Assembly (NCBI GenBank): GCA_039881145.1
Contig: JAYKKI010000037.1
Coordinates: 16,751,501-16,815,500 of the forward strand
Origin: Druceiella hillmani
Taxonomy: Eukaryota; Arthropoda; Insecta; Lepidoptera; Hepialidae
Length of the DNA stretch: 64,000 nt
Reading direction: 5' to 3'
Under the pieces are notes generated by a model, which worked only from the letters and a program-made list of their open reading frames with translations, did not search any database and had not been told where the DNA came from. Below are positions 50,533-64,000 of this stretch, piece by piece (position 1 is the first letter of the stretch; every line of letters begins with the position of its first letter). The position numbers were made by a program, and so were the translations under genes.

Positions 50533-52455
50533 CTAATGTCTAATAAGCTCAAAAGGTTTTATTCTTTTGAGTTTTCTAATAGTATTTTGCACATTTGAGA
50601 GTCTAGACACTTCTGGATTAATGTGGTTTTGAAGTCTCTTTTGGTGAGAACTAGCAAATTTACTAATAGTATCGTTTACCATCTCAATCTCAAGATCGCG
50701 ATGGAGATCACAGTTACGAACATACCAAGGCGCGTTAACTACACACTTAAGCATTTTGTTTTGGAATCTTTGTATCAATTGGATATTAGACTTACTGGCG
50801 CAGCCCCACAGCTGTATTACATAACTCCAAATTTGGCGTAGGACTTGCTTATACAAAATAAGTTTGTTGTATGTTGAAAGCTCAGAATTACGACCAAGCA
50901 ACCAATACATTTTTCTGAACTTGATATTAAGTTTGTCGCGTTTCTTCTTAATATGTTCTTTCCACCGAAGCTTGGCGTCGAGAGTCGAGTTTGCATATGG
51001 TAATTGAGTGCCATTAATAAAGACTGGATGTGGTGTTATCTTTTTATTTGTAAAATTGATAAGTGTTGATTTGGATTCGTTTAATTTAATGCGCCATTTT
51101 TTTGTCCAGATGGCTACTTTGGTGAGAGCAGATTGCAATTTTCTAGTTGAAACTTCCACAGTCTCCCCCACTGCCATTATTGCCGTATCATCTGCAAATG
51201 TGGCTGTTGTACTATATAACGTTGTTGGAACATCATTAATGTATAGCAAATACAAAACTGGGCCTAGAACACTACCTTGAGGGACCCCAGCCTCAATCAG
51301 CTTCAAGTCTGAATACGAGTCTTCGTATTTAACCCGAAAGTGTCGATTAGTCAAATAGGATTTTAAGAGTTGGTAGAAGTGATCGGGAAGAAGTAATTTT
51401 ACTTTGTATAGGAGACTTTCGTGCCAAACTCTATCAAATGCCTGTGCTACATCCAAAAAGACAGCAGAACATACATTTTTGTTTTCTATCGCTTTTTCAA
51501 TAAAATCAGTAATACGATGTACTTGATCGATTGTCGAGTGGTTGTTTCTGAAACCAAATTGATGTGGTGGTATCAGGTTTCTTTGATCAAGAACAAGTTT
51601 GAGACGCTTTAAAATTAGTTTCTCAAATAGCTTTGACATGATTGGTAAGTGTGAGATGGGTCGATATGATTCAACTTCACTTAGATTTTTGCCAGGTTTT
51701 GGTATCATAATAACTTCAGCTATTTTTTACGCATCTGGGACATAATTTAGTTGAATACAGGCATTGATCAGAGTAGTTAATTTAACCAGAGCTTTTCTTT
51801 GAAATCTTTTAAGTATGTCACCTATAATTAGATCAAATCCAGGTGCATTCTTCACGTTGAGGTTGTTTTTAATTTCATCAGCAACTTCCTTAGGCGTAAT
51901 TAATGGAATTCTGACAGGATGAGCTTTGGGATGAAGATGTGGTAGAGCATCATCTCCCTCGTTTGGATAGAATCTTGCTTCAAGGTATTGAGCGAACACA
52001 TCTGCTTTTTCTGAATTATTACGAGCCCACTTTCCATCAGTCTTTTTTATAGGGAATACTTGAGCTAACGGTCGTTTGAGATATTTTGTAGCTTTCCATA
52101 GTGAGTACTCAGTTTTGCTATCTGCAGTAAGTTCTGTGAGAAGTTTTTTGATTGATAACTGTTTGATGTTTTTTATTTCTGTAGTTAGTTCTCTAGTAGC
52201 TCTGTTAAGTAGAGTTTTATCATATGGGCTTCTTGATTGATGCCACTTTCTTCTAAGTTTTCTTTTTTCTGATATTAGGACTCTAATTTCTTTCGGATAA
52301 TTAATACCTTTTAATTTTCTTTTAATAACCGGCGTACTATTCCAGGCAGCTCCCTGAACATCTGCGGTAAAAGCATTTAATTCTTTTTCCAATTGATCAA
52401 CAGTCTTTATCGGTGACTTTATAAATGTAATAAAAACCACCGCTCCCCTACCATA
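50533..52455 (-). pseudogene. Jockey-clade LINE ORF2 remnant, 5'-truncated reverse transcriptase
   Basis: Two minus-strand segments in one frame are separated by a single TAA at 51727-51729. The upstream part (51727-52440) is the linker before the RT, ending NLNVKNAPGFDLI. The downstream 391 codons hold the RT: IPKPGK and SYRPISHLP at residues 2-21, AVFLDVAQAFDRVWH (first Asp, residue 86), GVPQGSVLGP (141-150) and FADD (171-174), then thumb and C-terminal sequence to a natural stop at 50533. The apurinic endonuclease expected upstream is absent, so the copy is 5'-truncated, as most LINE insertions are. With one stop in about 640 codons it is the best-preserved gene here. The FADD and AGVPQGS motifs place it in the Jockey group. 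Confidence 0.95.
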
Positions 52456-52648
52456 AAGTCATTAACATAAACAGTGGGAAAACCCGGGCAAACCCCACTC
52501 TCATTATTGTTTTCTAAAATATTTAAATGATGTTGGAATTTTCTAAGAGTCAAACTTTACAAATTGCCCACCTGAAGATGTCGTGATTAAGAATTTAAAT
52601 AAAGTAGAAATAACACTACATCACGCAGTTTCATTTAGTTGTGAATAA
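52456..52648 (+). repeat. probable 3' end of the Penelope-like element
   Basis: CCCACCTGAAGATGTCGTGATTAAG (positions 52567-52591) is followed by the terminal-type repeat GTAGAAATAACACTACATCA and GTTTCATTTAGTTGTGAATAA. It lies beyond the 5' end of the Jockey insert and in plus orientation, as expected if the LINE landed in the 3' untranslated part. Confidence 0.5.
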
Positions 52649-55639
52649 AAATTAAGGGCAAAAGTAGATCTTTAAAAAATAATAAAAAAAACATATTTGT
52701 CCCTCGTACATTTATCACTATGTATTTATAACAAAAAAAGAATATCGGCATCAATACATCGAAAATTTGAGACCGGAGCAGGCAAATCAAATTCAAGTTT
52801 TTATTTACCACCATAACAAATTTATGTATTTTAATATAATCTATAATGATTTAATCAAAAGTATAACATTAAATATTGTTCATTTATTCCGATGTATTTG
52901 TGTAAACATCCGATTTTGTTACTTCTCTGCGGTTATATAATATATTTGACGTCATTTTACTTAAAAGTGAACACTTTCAAAAATCTTCTCGTTAAATATT
53001 AAAAACTGCCTTGTACATACTATTTAAGTCACTTACTTAAAACAGGACTGATCATATAAATAATAAATGAAAAATTCTGGAGTTTAAATCAATTATTCTG
53101 TGATTTTTAATATGATATATTTTTTCTGTGATACCTATGTCCTAATTTCTTCACCTTAGTTTTATTCACCTTGTCCATTTTCTAGCAATCAAAAATATTT
53201 TTATGCAATATTACTTGATTTTAGCTTATCGAGTGACCATTTGGCGTTTGCATATAAAGTCTCATTTGACTGTAGTTTTACTGGTACTGAAGCCACAGTG
53301 GAGAAGGCTAAACAATTGCATACTTTTAAGTAGAAGACATACTACGTTCTTTACCAACATACTACGTTCCTAACTACTTAAGACTGATTGTGATAATTGG
53401 AATACTATATTGAGATCTATGAAAAAGAAACTTTAATTTCTACTTTATTGTAAAATTCTTTACACTATTTACACATTTTCTTTTTTCACAAACAACTGAT
53501 ATATTTACTTCTCGTATACAAATCGTTAATGCAAAATTTACGATTGGTGTTAATATGCCAAACTTCTCATTCATATTAAACAAATTTATTTCATATGAAT
53601 GAGAATATGAACAATATGACTCTACTCGACCTTAATAATATGTGTTTCTTTGAAATATTTATATCTAATGAAATAATGCAATATAGCATGTATATGTGTC
53701 AATTATAAGCTCTATACTAATAAATAGTTAATATATATCTGTAACATTATCGCATTCCGATGAATCCATCTTAATTTTTACATATACATATATTTAACTA
53801 CAATATTTTTTTAAAGAATTATATTTTAATGGATTTTCTAATAGATACCGAATAAGTTACTAATCTAAACATGGAAATTTTTAGTTATTTGTATTTACTC
53901 CGCCGTAATTTAATCGTATATGTCAGTTCTATTTTATTATCAAATTTGTCGTTTATCTCGAGCGTAACTTGAAAATCCTCATTACTAAATTTCTCAAAGT
54001 GCTTTTGAATCTTGCGTTTGTATTAAATTCGACATTTAATTATTTAAGCTTTATTCATACGTTGATTTAGTTGAAATATTCTGACTTTTTAAGGTAATTA
54101 GACCGTTATAAAATCTTATTTTGACACTGAAATAGTGTGATACATATAAATATGATAAGAGTGTATGATCAAATAATTTCGAATATACATCAGGCTAATA
54201 CGATGGTACATGAATATTTACATGACACGGTTAAAATCTAAATCTTTTTACTAGAACTTAACCATTTTTTAATACGGAAAACTATGTCTGAAACATCCTT
54301 TGCTGCGGTAAGAATAGTTGTATATATTATAAGAGTGATTACTTTTACATTTGGCAAGCGCGGTCAATGCTACTATTCATCATGGACATATTTTATGACA
54401 GCTGGTGAATTAGTAATAAATTGTTTATTTAATATTTCTAATTGAAAACTTTCTTCTCCAGTATTTGTTCCAGGAACTGCATTACTTCAGGAGACTGCAC
54501 CGCTTTATGAGGCTGTACTGGTATAACTTTCATATACACTTATTAGTCAATTGCTAAACGCCACGTCATAACGAATGTGGTTTTATAAAAACAATAGTGG
54601 TTTAAATATATAATATATAAATATTACTTTATTGAAACCAATGAATATGGTAGTAAACTTGTTCTTGGGCAGATTTGGTGCACCTTGTACTAATATACTA
54701 AATAGAGTGCTAATTGAAAACTTTCTGTCTGTTTATGATCCCTGTATTTTGATTTTCATATTCCATGAAAAAACTTACTAACTTGACGTTCAGTTTTCTT
54801 TAATTACAAATATTTTTTTTCACATTGAATATATTTTCAGCACATACTTTTATAATATGCATAAAATTGAACAACTTTAATTGTTGCATAAGTGTTTCCA
54901 TTCTACGTAAAAATGAAACGAACAATCAAAAATAGTGCGTTTATGTTGTCAGTCCACTATATAAATTTTCGAAAAAAGATGAATGGATGCTTCTACGAGA
55001 TAGAGGAAATGTTGAAAGTGTACTTGAGAAGCATTTGTATTTCGTTTCAGTTCATTGTTTCTTAAGAAGACAAATTTTGCAAATAAAAATATCGAAAGTA
55101 TGATAAGTGTAAAAGCCTCTATTGGAAAAAAAATTAATTATTTTACCTTAAATATTTTAGCTATGCCAATATTTCTTTGGATATAATAGAAAAATACCTA
55201 AACCTTAATTTTTGTTTAAAAATAAATAATTTTTTTCCACTAATACAATTCTTTAGTAGCCCAACAATCTTTACATTTGGCAAAATTTTAAAAGCATTTT
55301 ATTATTCGAACAACAGATCACATACATATGATATCCCAATAATGAGAGTCACGGTGCAAATATATCAGATTTATGTGATAATACGAGTGTTTGATACTTA
55401 CTTTTAGCTTTTGGTCTCGCACCATGTTCCTGTGCTTTTTCCATAGTCATTTCAAAACTATGAAAATCAGACTTATATCGAATCTAATTGACAAATATTT
55501 AGTTAAAGGAACGTTTATTGTGTAAAATAGTTATTAAATTATATTGTACTTGAACTACGTAAGCGCGATTTAAATTCGAACGATAATTAATTATTTGTTT
55601 CGGATATATTAAACGAACGCTGACTTTTGGATAACTCGT
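52649..55639. other. AT-rich interval without a gene
   Basis: No coding similarity. One TGACGTCA palindrome occurs at 52947-52954. The frame at 55177-55407 (+) has no recognisable domain. Confidence 0.4.
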
Positions 55640-56060
55640 TTCCTTTTCGGCCAATACCTTTACAATTAATAACTGAATATGATATGAAAAACGAATAGAG
55701 CTACAACAAAATTACAAATGTCTATAAAATAATACAAAAGCAGCTTAAAAAGAATAGATATTTTCATTGACGACTCTTTCCATGGAGTGATAAAAGCTTG
55801 ATTCTGAATTATTTTCTTGCATTCCACCATGAACTAAAAGTGGAATAAGTATTATTAATTTAAAAATAAATCACATCAATATTAATTTATCACTAAGTGA
55901 GAGCAATCAGTTTTAATGAACGTTATTCAGATGAACCTTGTGAGGGCGTGATTAATAATTCAAAGTGCGGATAAGAAAAAAGGTGCAGTTCATCACCCCT
56001 ACATATGAAAGGCGTATGAAGTTTTTAGGTTCTTGCTAATGAATAGTGGGTGCATGTTTT
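55640..56060 (+). repeat. unclassified dispersed repeat, copy B
   Basis: Collinear with copy A at 29560-30020 and in the same orientation. It ends about 240 bases before the left arm of the large inverted repeat, but copy A is not followed by such a structure, so the two are separate. Confidence 0.7.
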
Positions 56061-56177
56061 CAGCTTGTTTTTTTGGACAATTTATTAATATGAACCCAGT
56101 AAAATTAATTTAGTGTTCAGTATCTTCACCAAGTGTTATATATGCACTGCGGGTTTACATACTTTATTATTTGTAGT

Positions 56178-56260
56178 TATTGATATTATTTTCATTATCA
56201 TTGTTTTTTTATGAACACTAATCAATAAAACATATAATGGTAATGAAAATAATATTAATA
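56178..56260. repeat. inverted repeat, 25-bp arms, 33-base loop
   Basis: Arms at 56178-56202 and 56236-56260 (core ATTATTTTCATTA) pair at 23 of 25 positions. It stands just outside the larger inverted repeat. Confidence 0.8.
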
Positions 56261-56303
56261 CCTAAAAATCATAAAGATTTTAAACCCCCAGTCCATTTAT
56301 AAC

Positions 56304-56937
56304 ATGGAATATGTAAAAGGTACGCGCAAAATGTTATTTTAACTAAGTTTATAAATATATAATATTGTTAATTTGGGATACAATGTAGTTATATTTGGAT
56401 AAGCATGTCACATTATTGCAGTATCTTTTATATTAAAAACCTACACCTATCACGATTTCTATAATTTGAAGTATATACTGTAGATATTAATAGAGTATTA
56501 GAACATATTAATGTGCTATAAATATGTTAATAGATATCCAGTAATTTGTAAAACATACGGTGGTTTGAATGTCAATAAAAGTGAAATTAATGATGGAGCC
56601 TATGTAAGTATAAAGTAGAACTCACTGCGTAAGCACAACGAATATGATATTAATTAAACAAAGTAATAAACGTTCGTTTCACTTCACTTCACAGTTCATT
56701 TTAATGAACTTGAGAAAACTTCTATACTGCTAATAAACAAAGAGAACTCTAATAATATCTACAGTATATACTTCCAATTATGGAAATCTTGATAGGTGTA
56801 GTTTTTAATATAAAAGATACTGCAATAATGTGACGTGCTTATCCAAATACATCTACATTTTATCCCAAATTAACACTAATATATATATATGAACTTAGTT
56901 AAGATGACATTTTGCATGTACCTTTTACATTTTCCAT
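56304..56937. repeat. large inverted repeat, about 192-bp arms around a 249-bp centre
   Basis: The left arm 56304-56496 and the reverse complement of the right arm 56746-56937 agree at roughly 90 percent. They include a long identical run covering ACATTATTGCAGTATC and the bases after it, and another with GAAGTATATACTGTAGATAT. The centre (56497-56745) is unique and non-coding. No flanking target duplication was found, and neither arm occurs elsewhere in the window. It could be a foldback-type or MITE-like DNA transposon, or an inverted duplication. RNA from either strand would form a long hairpin. Confidence 0.88.
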
Positions 56938-56997
56938 TGAGGTAACACAGCAATTACGATACGATTTTACGAAGTAATGTAGTACCTCTCACTTGAA

Positions 56998-56998
<1 letters not shown>

Positions 56999-57075
<77 letters not shown>
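56999..57075. repeat. compound (CA)n(TA)n microsatellite
   Basis: About 23 bases of CA pass directly into about 50 bases of TA, as at 45279-45350. Confidence 0.93.
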
Positions 57076-57077
<2 letters not shown>

Positions 57078-57110
57078 GAGGTGCGATAATTAGTTCGACG
57101 CTCTTGGTTA
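57076..57110 (+). other. possible mariner-type terminal fragment
   Basis: CGAGGTGCGATAATTAGTTC starts right after the TA tract and resembles the CGAGG-TG...TTCG pattern of mariner inverted-repeat ends. No opposite end or transposase was found. Mariner inserts at TA, so a TA tract would be a natural target. Confidence 0.25.
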
Positions 57111-57834
57111 GTAGCTGATTAAATTTCAAGCTCCTCCTCTATTTCTTGTAAACAAAATGTTCTAATTTTCCTTCGTCCACTTTAATACTGAGAAAGTTCT
57201 GATTTATTTCTGCCAAGTATTATTTACACACTTAATTCAAATTTCTTTCTTAGAGCAATCTAAAAGAATTCTTAATCCAGTAATACCAAGTCGTTAATGT
57301 AGATTTCAAATCTAGTTCAAGAATTCCTTACTTCAATGCTAAGTTAGTGATATATACAATTTATCAGATCTAGTTCATAGTACCGTTTCAACCAAATCAA
57401 AGAACTATGCGCATACAACGAAGTCACTAAAATTACGTTAATTCAGCTTTTTTTCATAGAAATGAAAAAATGTGAATCAATTATTAAAGGTTAGCCAAAA
57501 TTTATTACCGATATTTAATTTGTTAACAGTGCAATTTACCTTGGCATGTTATTACTTAACGTATGATGAATACTCGTATTAAAGGTAACTATTGTTTAAA
57601 ATACCCCTGATACATAGCAATATTGACTATGGATAAACGATGGATTAATAATTATCAACATAATACAGATTTCTTTAGAAAATCAACACATACACTTCAT
57701 TTTCTCTGAACGTAAAACGTACAAAGACCGCTAATAGTTGGCGTTAGCTGTACTTTTTAAATAACATTATAAATTCATAGCTGTGTTAAAAAGTATAATA
57801 TTTGAAAATAACACGTACACATAAAGAAAAAGTC
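57111..57834. other. AT-rich interval without a gene
   Basis: Nothing recognisable. Confidence 0.4.
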
Positions 57835-57912
57835 GATCGGCCGGTAAGAATTGAACCCATGTTCTCGGCGTACAGTGCCAACTTGCTAACCATTACGCGT
57901 TGGCTGATTCAA
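57835..57912 (-). mobile_element. tRNA-derived SINE head or tRNA pseudogene
   Basis: On the minus strand GGTTCAATTC (57848-57857) is a good pol III B box, and GCGTAATGGTTAGCAAG (about 57884-57900) is the A-box and D-loop region of a tRNA. The order AATGGTTAGC ... GGGTTCAATTC ... CCGGCCG is tRNA-like, but acceptor and anticodon stems do not pair cleanly. It is therefore a degenerate tRNA-like unit rather than a working gene. Confidence 0.55.
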
Positions 57913-58229
57913 CTGACCTGTTGAAATTATTATTATGATCATCATTATTATTGTATACTGTTATTTTTTATTTATATTATTATTATACTATATATATCAT
58001 AGAGGTTAAGCGTTAATAGATGACGTCGACAGTACTAATATTCATATCAATTTAATTGATTGTATCAAAATCCATCCAGTAGCCCAACACAGTTTGCGTT
58101 ATTGAAGAACACATTAAGAGACAGACTAAAATTCGAAATACAGGTTTTCTGGTTTCTTTTATCATTCTATACGCTAAATCAGTTTCCATTTTTAAAATAT
58201 TTCCCCTAAATATAATTCACTCCGTCATA

Positions 58230-58237
<8 letters not shown>
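57913..58237. other. AT-rich interval without a gene
   Basis: TTATTA-type simple sequence at 57925-58000; otherwise nothing recognisable. Confidence 0.4.

Positions 58238-58321
<84 letters not shown>
58238..58321. repeat. (TA)n microsatellite, pure
   Basis: About 84 bases of uninterrupted TA. Confidence 0.95.
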
Positions 58322-60285
<1,964 letters not shown>

Positions 60286-60357
60286 CGGTTCATATATGAC
60301 ACCAATAAATTTCGTCTATATAGTGTGGATACTCTCCGAGTAAAATTGCTATGATAT

Positions 60358-60440
60358 ACGGACTGACAGACGGACAGAGAGAAAGTCGAAATGATAAGAG
60401 TTCGGTTTTTGCCATTTGGCTGAAGAACCTTAAAAAATAA
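60358..60440 (+). mobile_element. 3' tail resembling an insect SINE/RTE-type repeat
   Basis: GACAGACGGACAGAGAG is followed by ATGATAAGAGTTCGGTTTTTG, CCATTTGGCTGAAGAACCTT and AAAAAATAA. From general knowledge, many insect genomes carry repeats ending in a GACGGACAGAC stretch, then AAGGGTTCCGTTTTT, a CATTTGG-type block, GGAACCCT and A's. This copy differs by a few substitutions. The body of the element is not recognised. Confidence 0.5.
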
Positions 60441-60615
60441 TCTCAGCCTAAATCTTCATGTACAATTTTGTTACCTGCTTGGAAGTAGGTATACGCAGAT
60501 GTCTGATCTTAACAATTTTTTTATATATACTCTGCCTCTAAGTTGAATTCGAGCCGTTATAAGAATATATATTTTTACTACGCACTTATATTTTCTTTGT
60601 ATTTCTAGTAATAAC
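60441..60615. other. short AT-rich interval without a gene
   Basis: Nothing recognisable. Confidence 0.4.
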
Positions 60616-60810
60616 CGTATTACTTTCGTTTTGTCGAATGTTGTAATATTAGGTCGCAGTTATCGATTTGGGTAATACGTGTATTCTATCTATACAGAGT
60701 ATCTATTCACCCGTATTACTTTCGTTTTGTCGAATGTCTATATTAGATCGTAGTTATTGATTTGGGTAATATGTATTATATATTATATGTATTCTATCTA
60801 TACAGAGTAT
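60616..60810 (+). repeat. tandem duplication, 95-bp period, two copies
   Basis: CCGTATTACTTTCGTTTTGT begins both copies (60616 and 60711), and ATTCTATCTATACAGAGTAT ends both. The second copy has a 15-base ATATTATAT-type insertion near 60775. Confidence 0.92.
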
Positions 60811-62340
60811 TTCATTAGAAATTTCGACACATATCCTTCAATGTTCCTTCAAGTGAATACTGTTAACTAATGGAGTTGTTCAGTAGGATTGTAGGTAATA
60901 ATTACATTATTCTGTAGGAAACCATAGTTTTGTATAATAAAATGTTATTAAATTTCATGTAAAAATGATATTATATTATTCAGAAGTGAACGTTGAAATA
61001 TTTTAGCAGTGTTACTACCTTCAATATAATTAAAGTTGATGATAATAATTAAGCACTGAAAAAATAATACTTAATTATTTACATATGTAAATAAATTTAA
61101 TTTTATATAAAACTGAGCCGATAACAATCACTTAAATTGAATTTTCTATAAGTAAAAGAAAATCTTATGTTTTTTTTGTTATCCGCAACAAAGATAAAAC
61201 AAGAAAAATTGGTAATATACCATATTGACATTGCTATTTATTACATTTCCTTATCTTTTTTTAAACTTGCTTAACGTTCCGGTTATTCAAATATATGTGA
61301 AATAATTCTAGCAATACCAAATGTATGCATGATACTGAAGATGTAGTTGGTACCGATTAGAAGCATTTAAATATTATTTAAATGAATGATACTTGAAATA
61401 TGTGTAAATATGCCGGAGTAATTCTTTTTTTATTCACTAGGAGCAAAGACGTTCTTTTTATTCTTTGTATGAAGAACTAGCTTTTATTCAGCTAATGAAC
61501 AAGTGACAATTTCAAGCTAAGTAACGTAACGAATTATCAAAGAATTTCGAAACTCCCATTTATTTGTTAATACCATTATTAGAAGTTCTAAATAATATTT
61601 ACCTTCGTATGACAGAGAATTCAATAATCTTTAATAGTACAAAAATTACTGAAATTATTTCTGTACGATTTTTGAGCGACAGCATAAAATTTTATTAGCA
61701 TAGTCACGCTTCAAACCGTAGAGTTATTGGAATATGTGTAAATTTGGTTGAAATAAATTAATAATTTTTAGGTTTATTTTAATACGTTTACTGCTGTCTA
61801 TGCGTGTACGTGTATTCCAGGATCAAGTTGGGGGTCGACTAAATGCTCTCAGGTAACGATGGAAGGATGATTCAACAAGTTACTACGCTGCCAGCAAATG
61901 ACTGAGTCAGACGCGTTTTTGGTGGTAGTTCATGAAAGATTTTTTGTCCCATACTGAGCAGTTGGTTCCTCAAAAATTTATATTTTTTAGCTCGCTTTGG
62001 CAACCTTCATTTGTGTGTGTTTGACTTCAAAGCAAGTAAAGCAGCAGAGCCATGGAGGCCAAAAAAGGATAGAATCACTCAGAGCAAGACTTACAAAGTA
62101 GTTTTATCAATTACAAACGAAAATTATTCGGAATAGCCCAGCCTAGATGTACAAATTTAATGAAATCTATACAGTTTCAGAAATGAGTGAAGTGAAATTT
62201 TCTTAAAAATAGTGACAATTGAATTTAACAAGCAGAATTTGAAATAGCTACAAACCACACCTGCATTCTACATCGATATTTTGGTAAATAGTAATAACAT
62301 AAATATATACGCATATGCGTACAGATACGCATACTCGTGA
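60811..62340. other. AT-rich interval without a gene
   Basis: No gene recognised. At 61790-62060 the sequence is less AT-rich, with GGATCAAGTTGGGGGTCGAC near 61820; no frame or repeat explains it. Confidence 0.35.
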
Positions 62341-62600
62341 GTAGAGACACGTGATAAGTATTAAACACGCGTGTCTACGTGCACGTGCGAAAAGAGTTAA
62401 TGATACGCGTGCACGTGAGTACATGTAGAGACGCGATAAGTAATAAGCACGCGTGGCTACACGGATACGCATGTAGACATGCGTGCACGTGAATATAGAC
62501 ACGCGATAAGAAGTAAACACGAGTCTCTATACGTAAGTGCTTAAAGACATGTGTGCACGTTAGTATAGACAGACACGCGATAACACGTGCCTTGCGATAA
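62341..62600. repeat. CpG-rich tandem array, about 68-84-bp units, four copies
   Basis: AGACACGCGATAAG or a variant begins units at 62345, 62429, 62497 and 62571, giving periods of 84, 68 and 74. Units also share CACGCGTG.CTAC and GCGTGCACGTGA. CACGTG occurs five times and ACGCGT at least three times, far above the background of this AT-rich window. Two overlapping minus-strand frames across it are artefacts of the repeat. Confidence 0.85.
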
Positions 62601-64000
62601 CACATGTTTTGACATTTCTGAAAGAGTATATTGCGTAGCGGGAATACAAAATGCATTTTTATCATTAAGTACCTTAAATACTTATGTGTATTGTTAGCGG
62701 AAGGAAAATGTTTTTTCTCAAGATTAGGTTGTTACTTTTCCCTATATTTATAACTATTTCTTATTATTATACTTCTCAAAAAGGAGCATATTCTTTCTAA
62801 ATATTTGTTGGCAGTGAATGTGTTAAGAAAAAATTGTTTATCGGTTCTTTTAGCATTCGCCTTCGAAAAAGATATCAACAAAACATGCTTTATGTGTGGG
62901 AAGCGCTCAGATTATTCAAAAGAATTGCGGATGTTCGATCAAAATATGTCAACGTTATAAATACATTATCTTCACGATTATTTATTTAAATAATAACATT
63001 ATATATGTTTTTTAGCTTGTAGCTAGTATGCAAAATAACCAGAAGGACATTTAATGAAGTTCATCAATGAGTAAGATAATATTGCATAGTATACATACGT
63101 ACATAAATTTGCCAATGAAATGTATCAAAAATTGGCATTAAAACGCGTAAATCAGTATAAAGGAATGCTGGAACATAAGCGTAAGTGTGTATCAACATTC
63201 AACAATTCTATTAATAAAGGTCTATCACAATCAGCAAATTAATCTGGTTTTAGGAATGAAAATGCCAAGAACTAAGACTACCAAGATGTAACGGAAAAAC
63301 TAATACGATTCAGTATTGGGTTTTGTAGTTATTAGCGTAGGTTTTTAGTAGGCGTTGCCACTCACGTCATAAATACATGAATTGAGAATAGAGAAAAGAG
63401 CAAAAAATTATCATGGAAACCTTACGAACTTCATGCTACAATAACACACATTAATAGGAGCTTATAAACGTTTATGATTGGGGAATTATTAATTAAATAA
63501 CTAAAGAAATTATTAAGTATGCAATGGAGGCAGGTAAATAACTCGCAGAGTTCCCTGGATCAAAGCTGCACTGATTTGACTTTGAAAGATGTAGAAAAAC
63601 TAAACATTTAAAAGACTTAAATTGTTTGATTATAGCCTTGTTTTTGAATTTCTTTTGCAATGTTGAAGATATGAAGACTTGCAGAAAACAAAAGTATTAA
63701 TCCCCTTCCTACTTTTATTAACTGAAATATATATTATGTCCTTGCTATTTGGGCGTGAAGGTAGATTCTGATGATTGGCAATGAATAATTCTAATCAAAT
63801 TATATTTTTGTGTTATCAGAGTGTATTACATATTTTCAATATTTTTTCGATAACTTCACAGAACTGGCGCTTTCTAAATCTTAGAACCGAGGCCTTTGTT
63901 AAGCGTGGGAAAGCTAACCTCATGCAAAATATAACATTGACAGTATGTGAACGATTGAGTTGAAGAAAACACATTCCAGAATATCCTGTAAATTGTCACA
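62601..64000. other. AT-rich interval without a gene
   Basis: Nothing recognisable. The frame at 63775-63963 (+) has no known domain. Confidence 0.4.

Noticed and set aside
50623..51612. Plus-strand frames at 50623, 51008 and 51421, and a second minus frame at 50817
   Set aside because: Shadows of the Jockey reverse transcriptase in other frames.
62248..62665. Two overlapping minus-strand frames of 90 and 96 codons
   Set aside because: Both run through the CpG-rich tandem array and reflect its repeat units.

Overview
This is a eukaryotic nuclear window, very AT-rich, with no recognisable host protein-coding gene, no rRNA and no intact tRNA gene. What can be identified is a collection of decayed transposable elements, tandem repeats and long (TA)n tracts. 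The element mix suggests an arthropod, probably an insect: a Ty1/copia element with a copia-type primer site, a piggyBac transposase, a Jockey-clade LINE, a Penelope-like element, tRNA-derived SINE fragments and a tail resembling a 3' end I recall from insect repeats. The species cannot be named from the sequence.

Layout: 1-3575 has no gene. 3576-7730 is a complete but inactive copia element with 185-bp LTRs and a 5-bp target duplication. 7731-14700 holds a 38-bp x4 array (8657), a diverged six-unit array of 123-145 bp (11690-12420) and long TA tracts. 14770-16030 is a minus-strand piggyBac transposase fossil. 16030-27700 is mostly featureless AT-rich DNA with a strong hairpin (20541) and two GC-richer islands. 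27704-27926 is a GT/GC alternating tract. 29560-30020 and 55640-56060 are two copies of an unclassified dispersed repeat. A tRNA-like SINE head lies at 36840, a 25-bp x4 array at 38454 and a retroelement zinc-knuckle fragment at 42244.

48145-52650 is read as a nested composite: a Penelope-like element (RT with YVDD, GIY-YIG remnant) whose 3' region is interrupted by a minus-strand, 5'-truncated Jockey LINE. 56304-56937 is a large inverted repeat with about 192-bp arms. The end of the window has a tRNA-like SINE (57836), an insect-repeat-like 3' tail (60358), a 95-bp duplication (60616) and a CpG-rich tandem array (62341-62600).

Nothing here works together as a pathway. The genes were those of independent mobile elements, and each coding region carries disabling changes; the Jockey RT is the best preserved, with a single stop codon in what remains. 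No clear candidate for a new functional system was found. The least explained structures are the long inverted repeat, the six-unit array, the CpG-rich array and a recurring class of short near-perfect hairpins.
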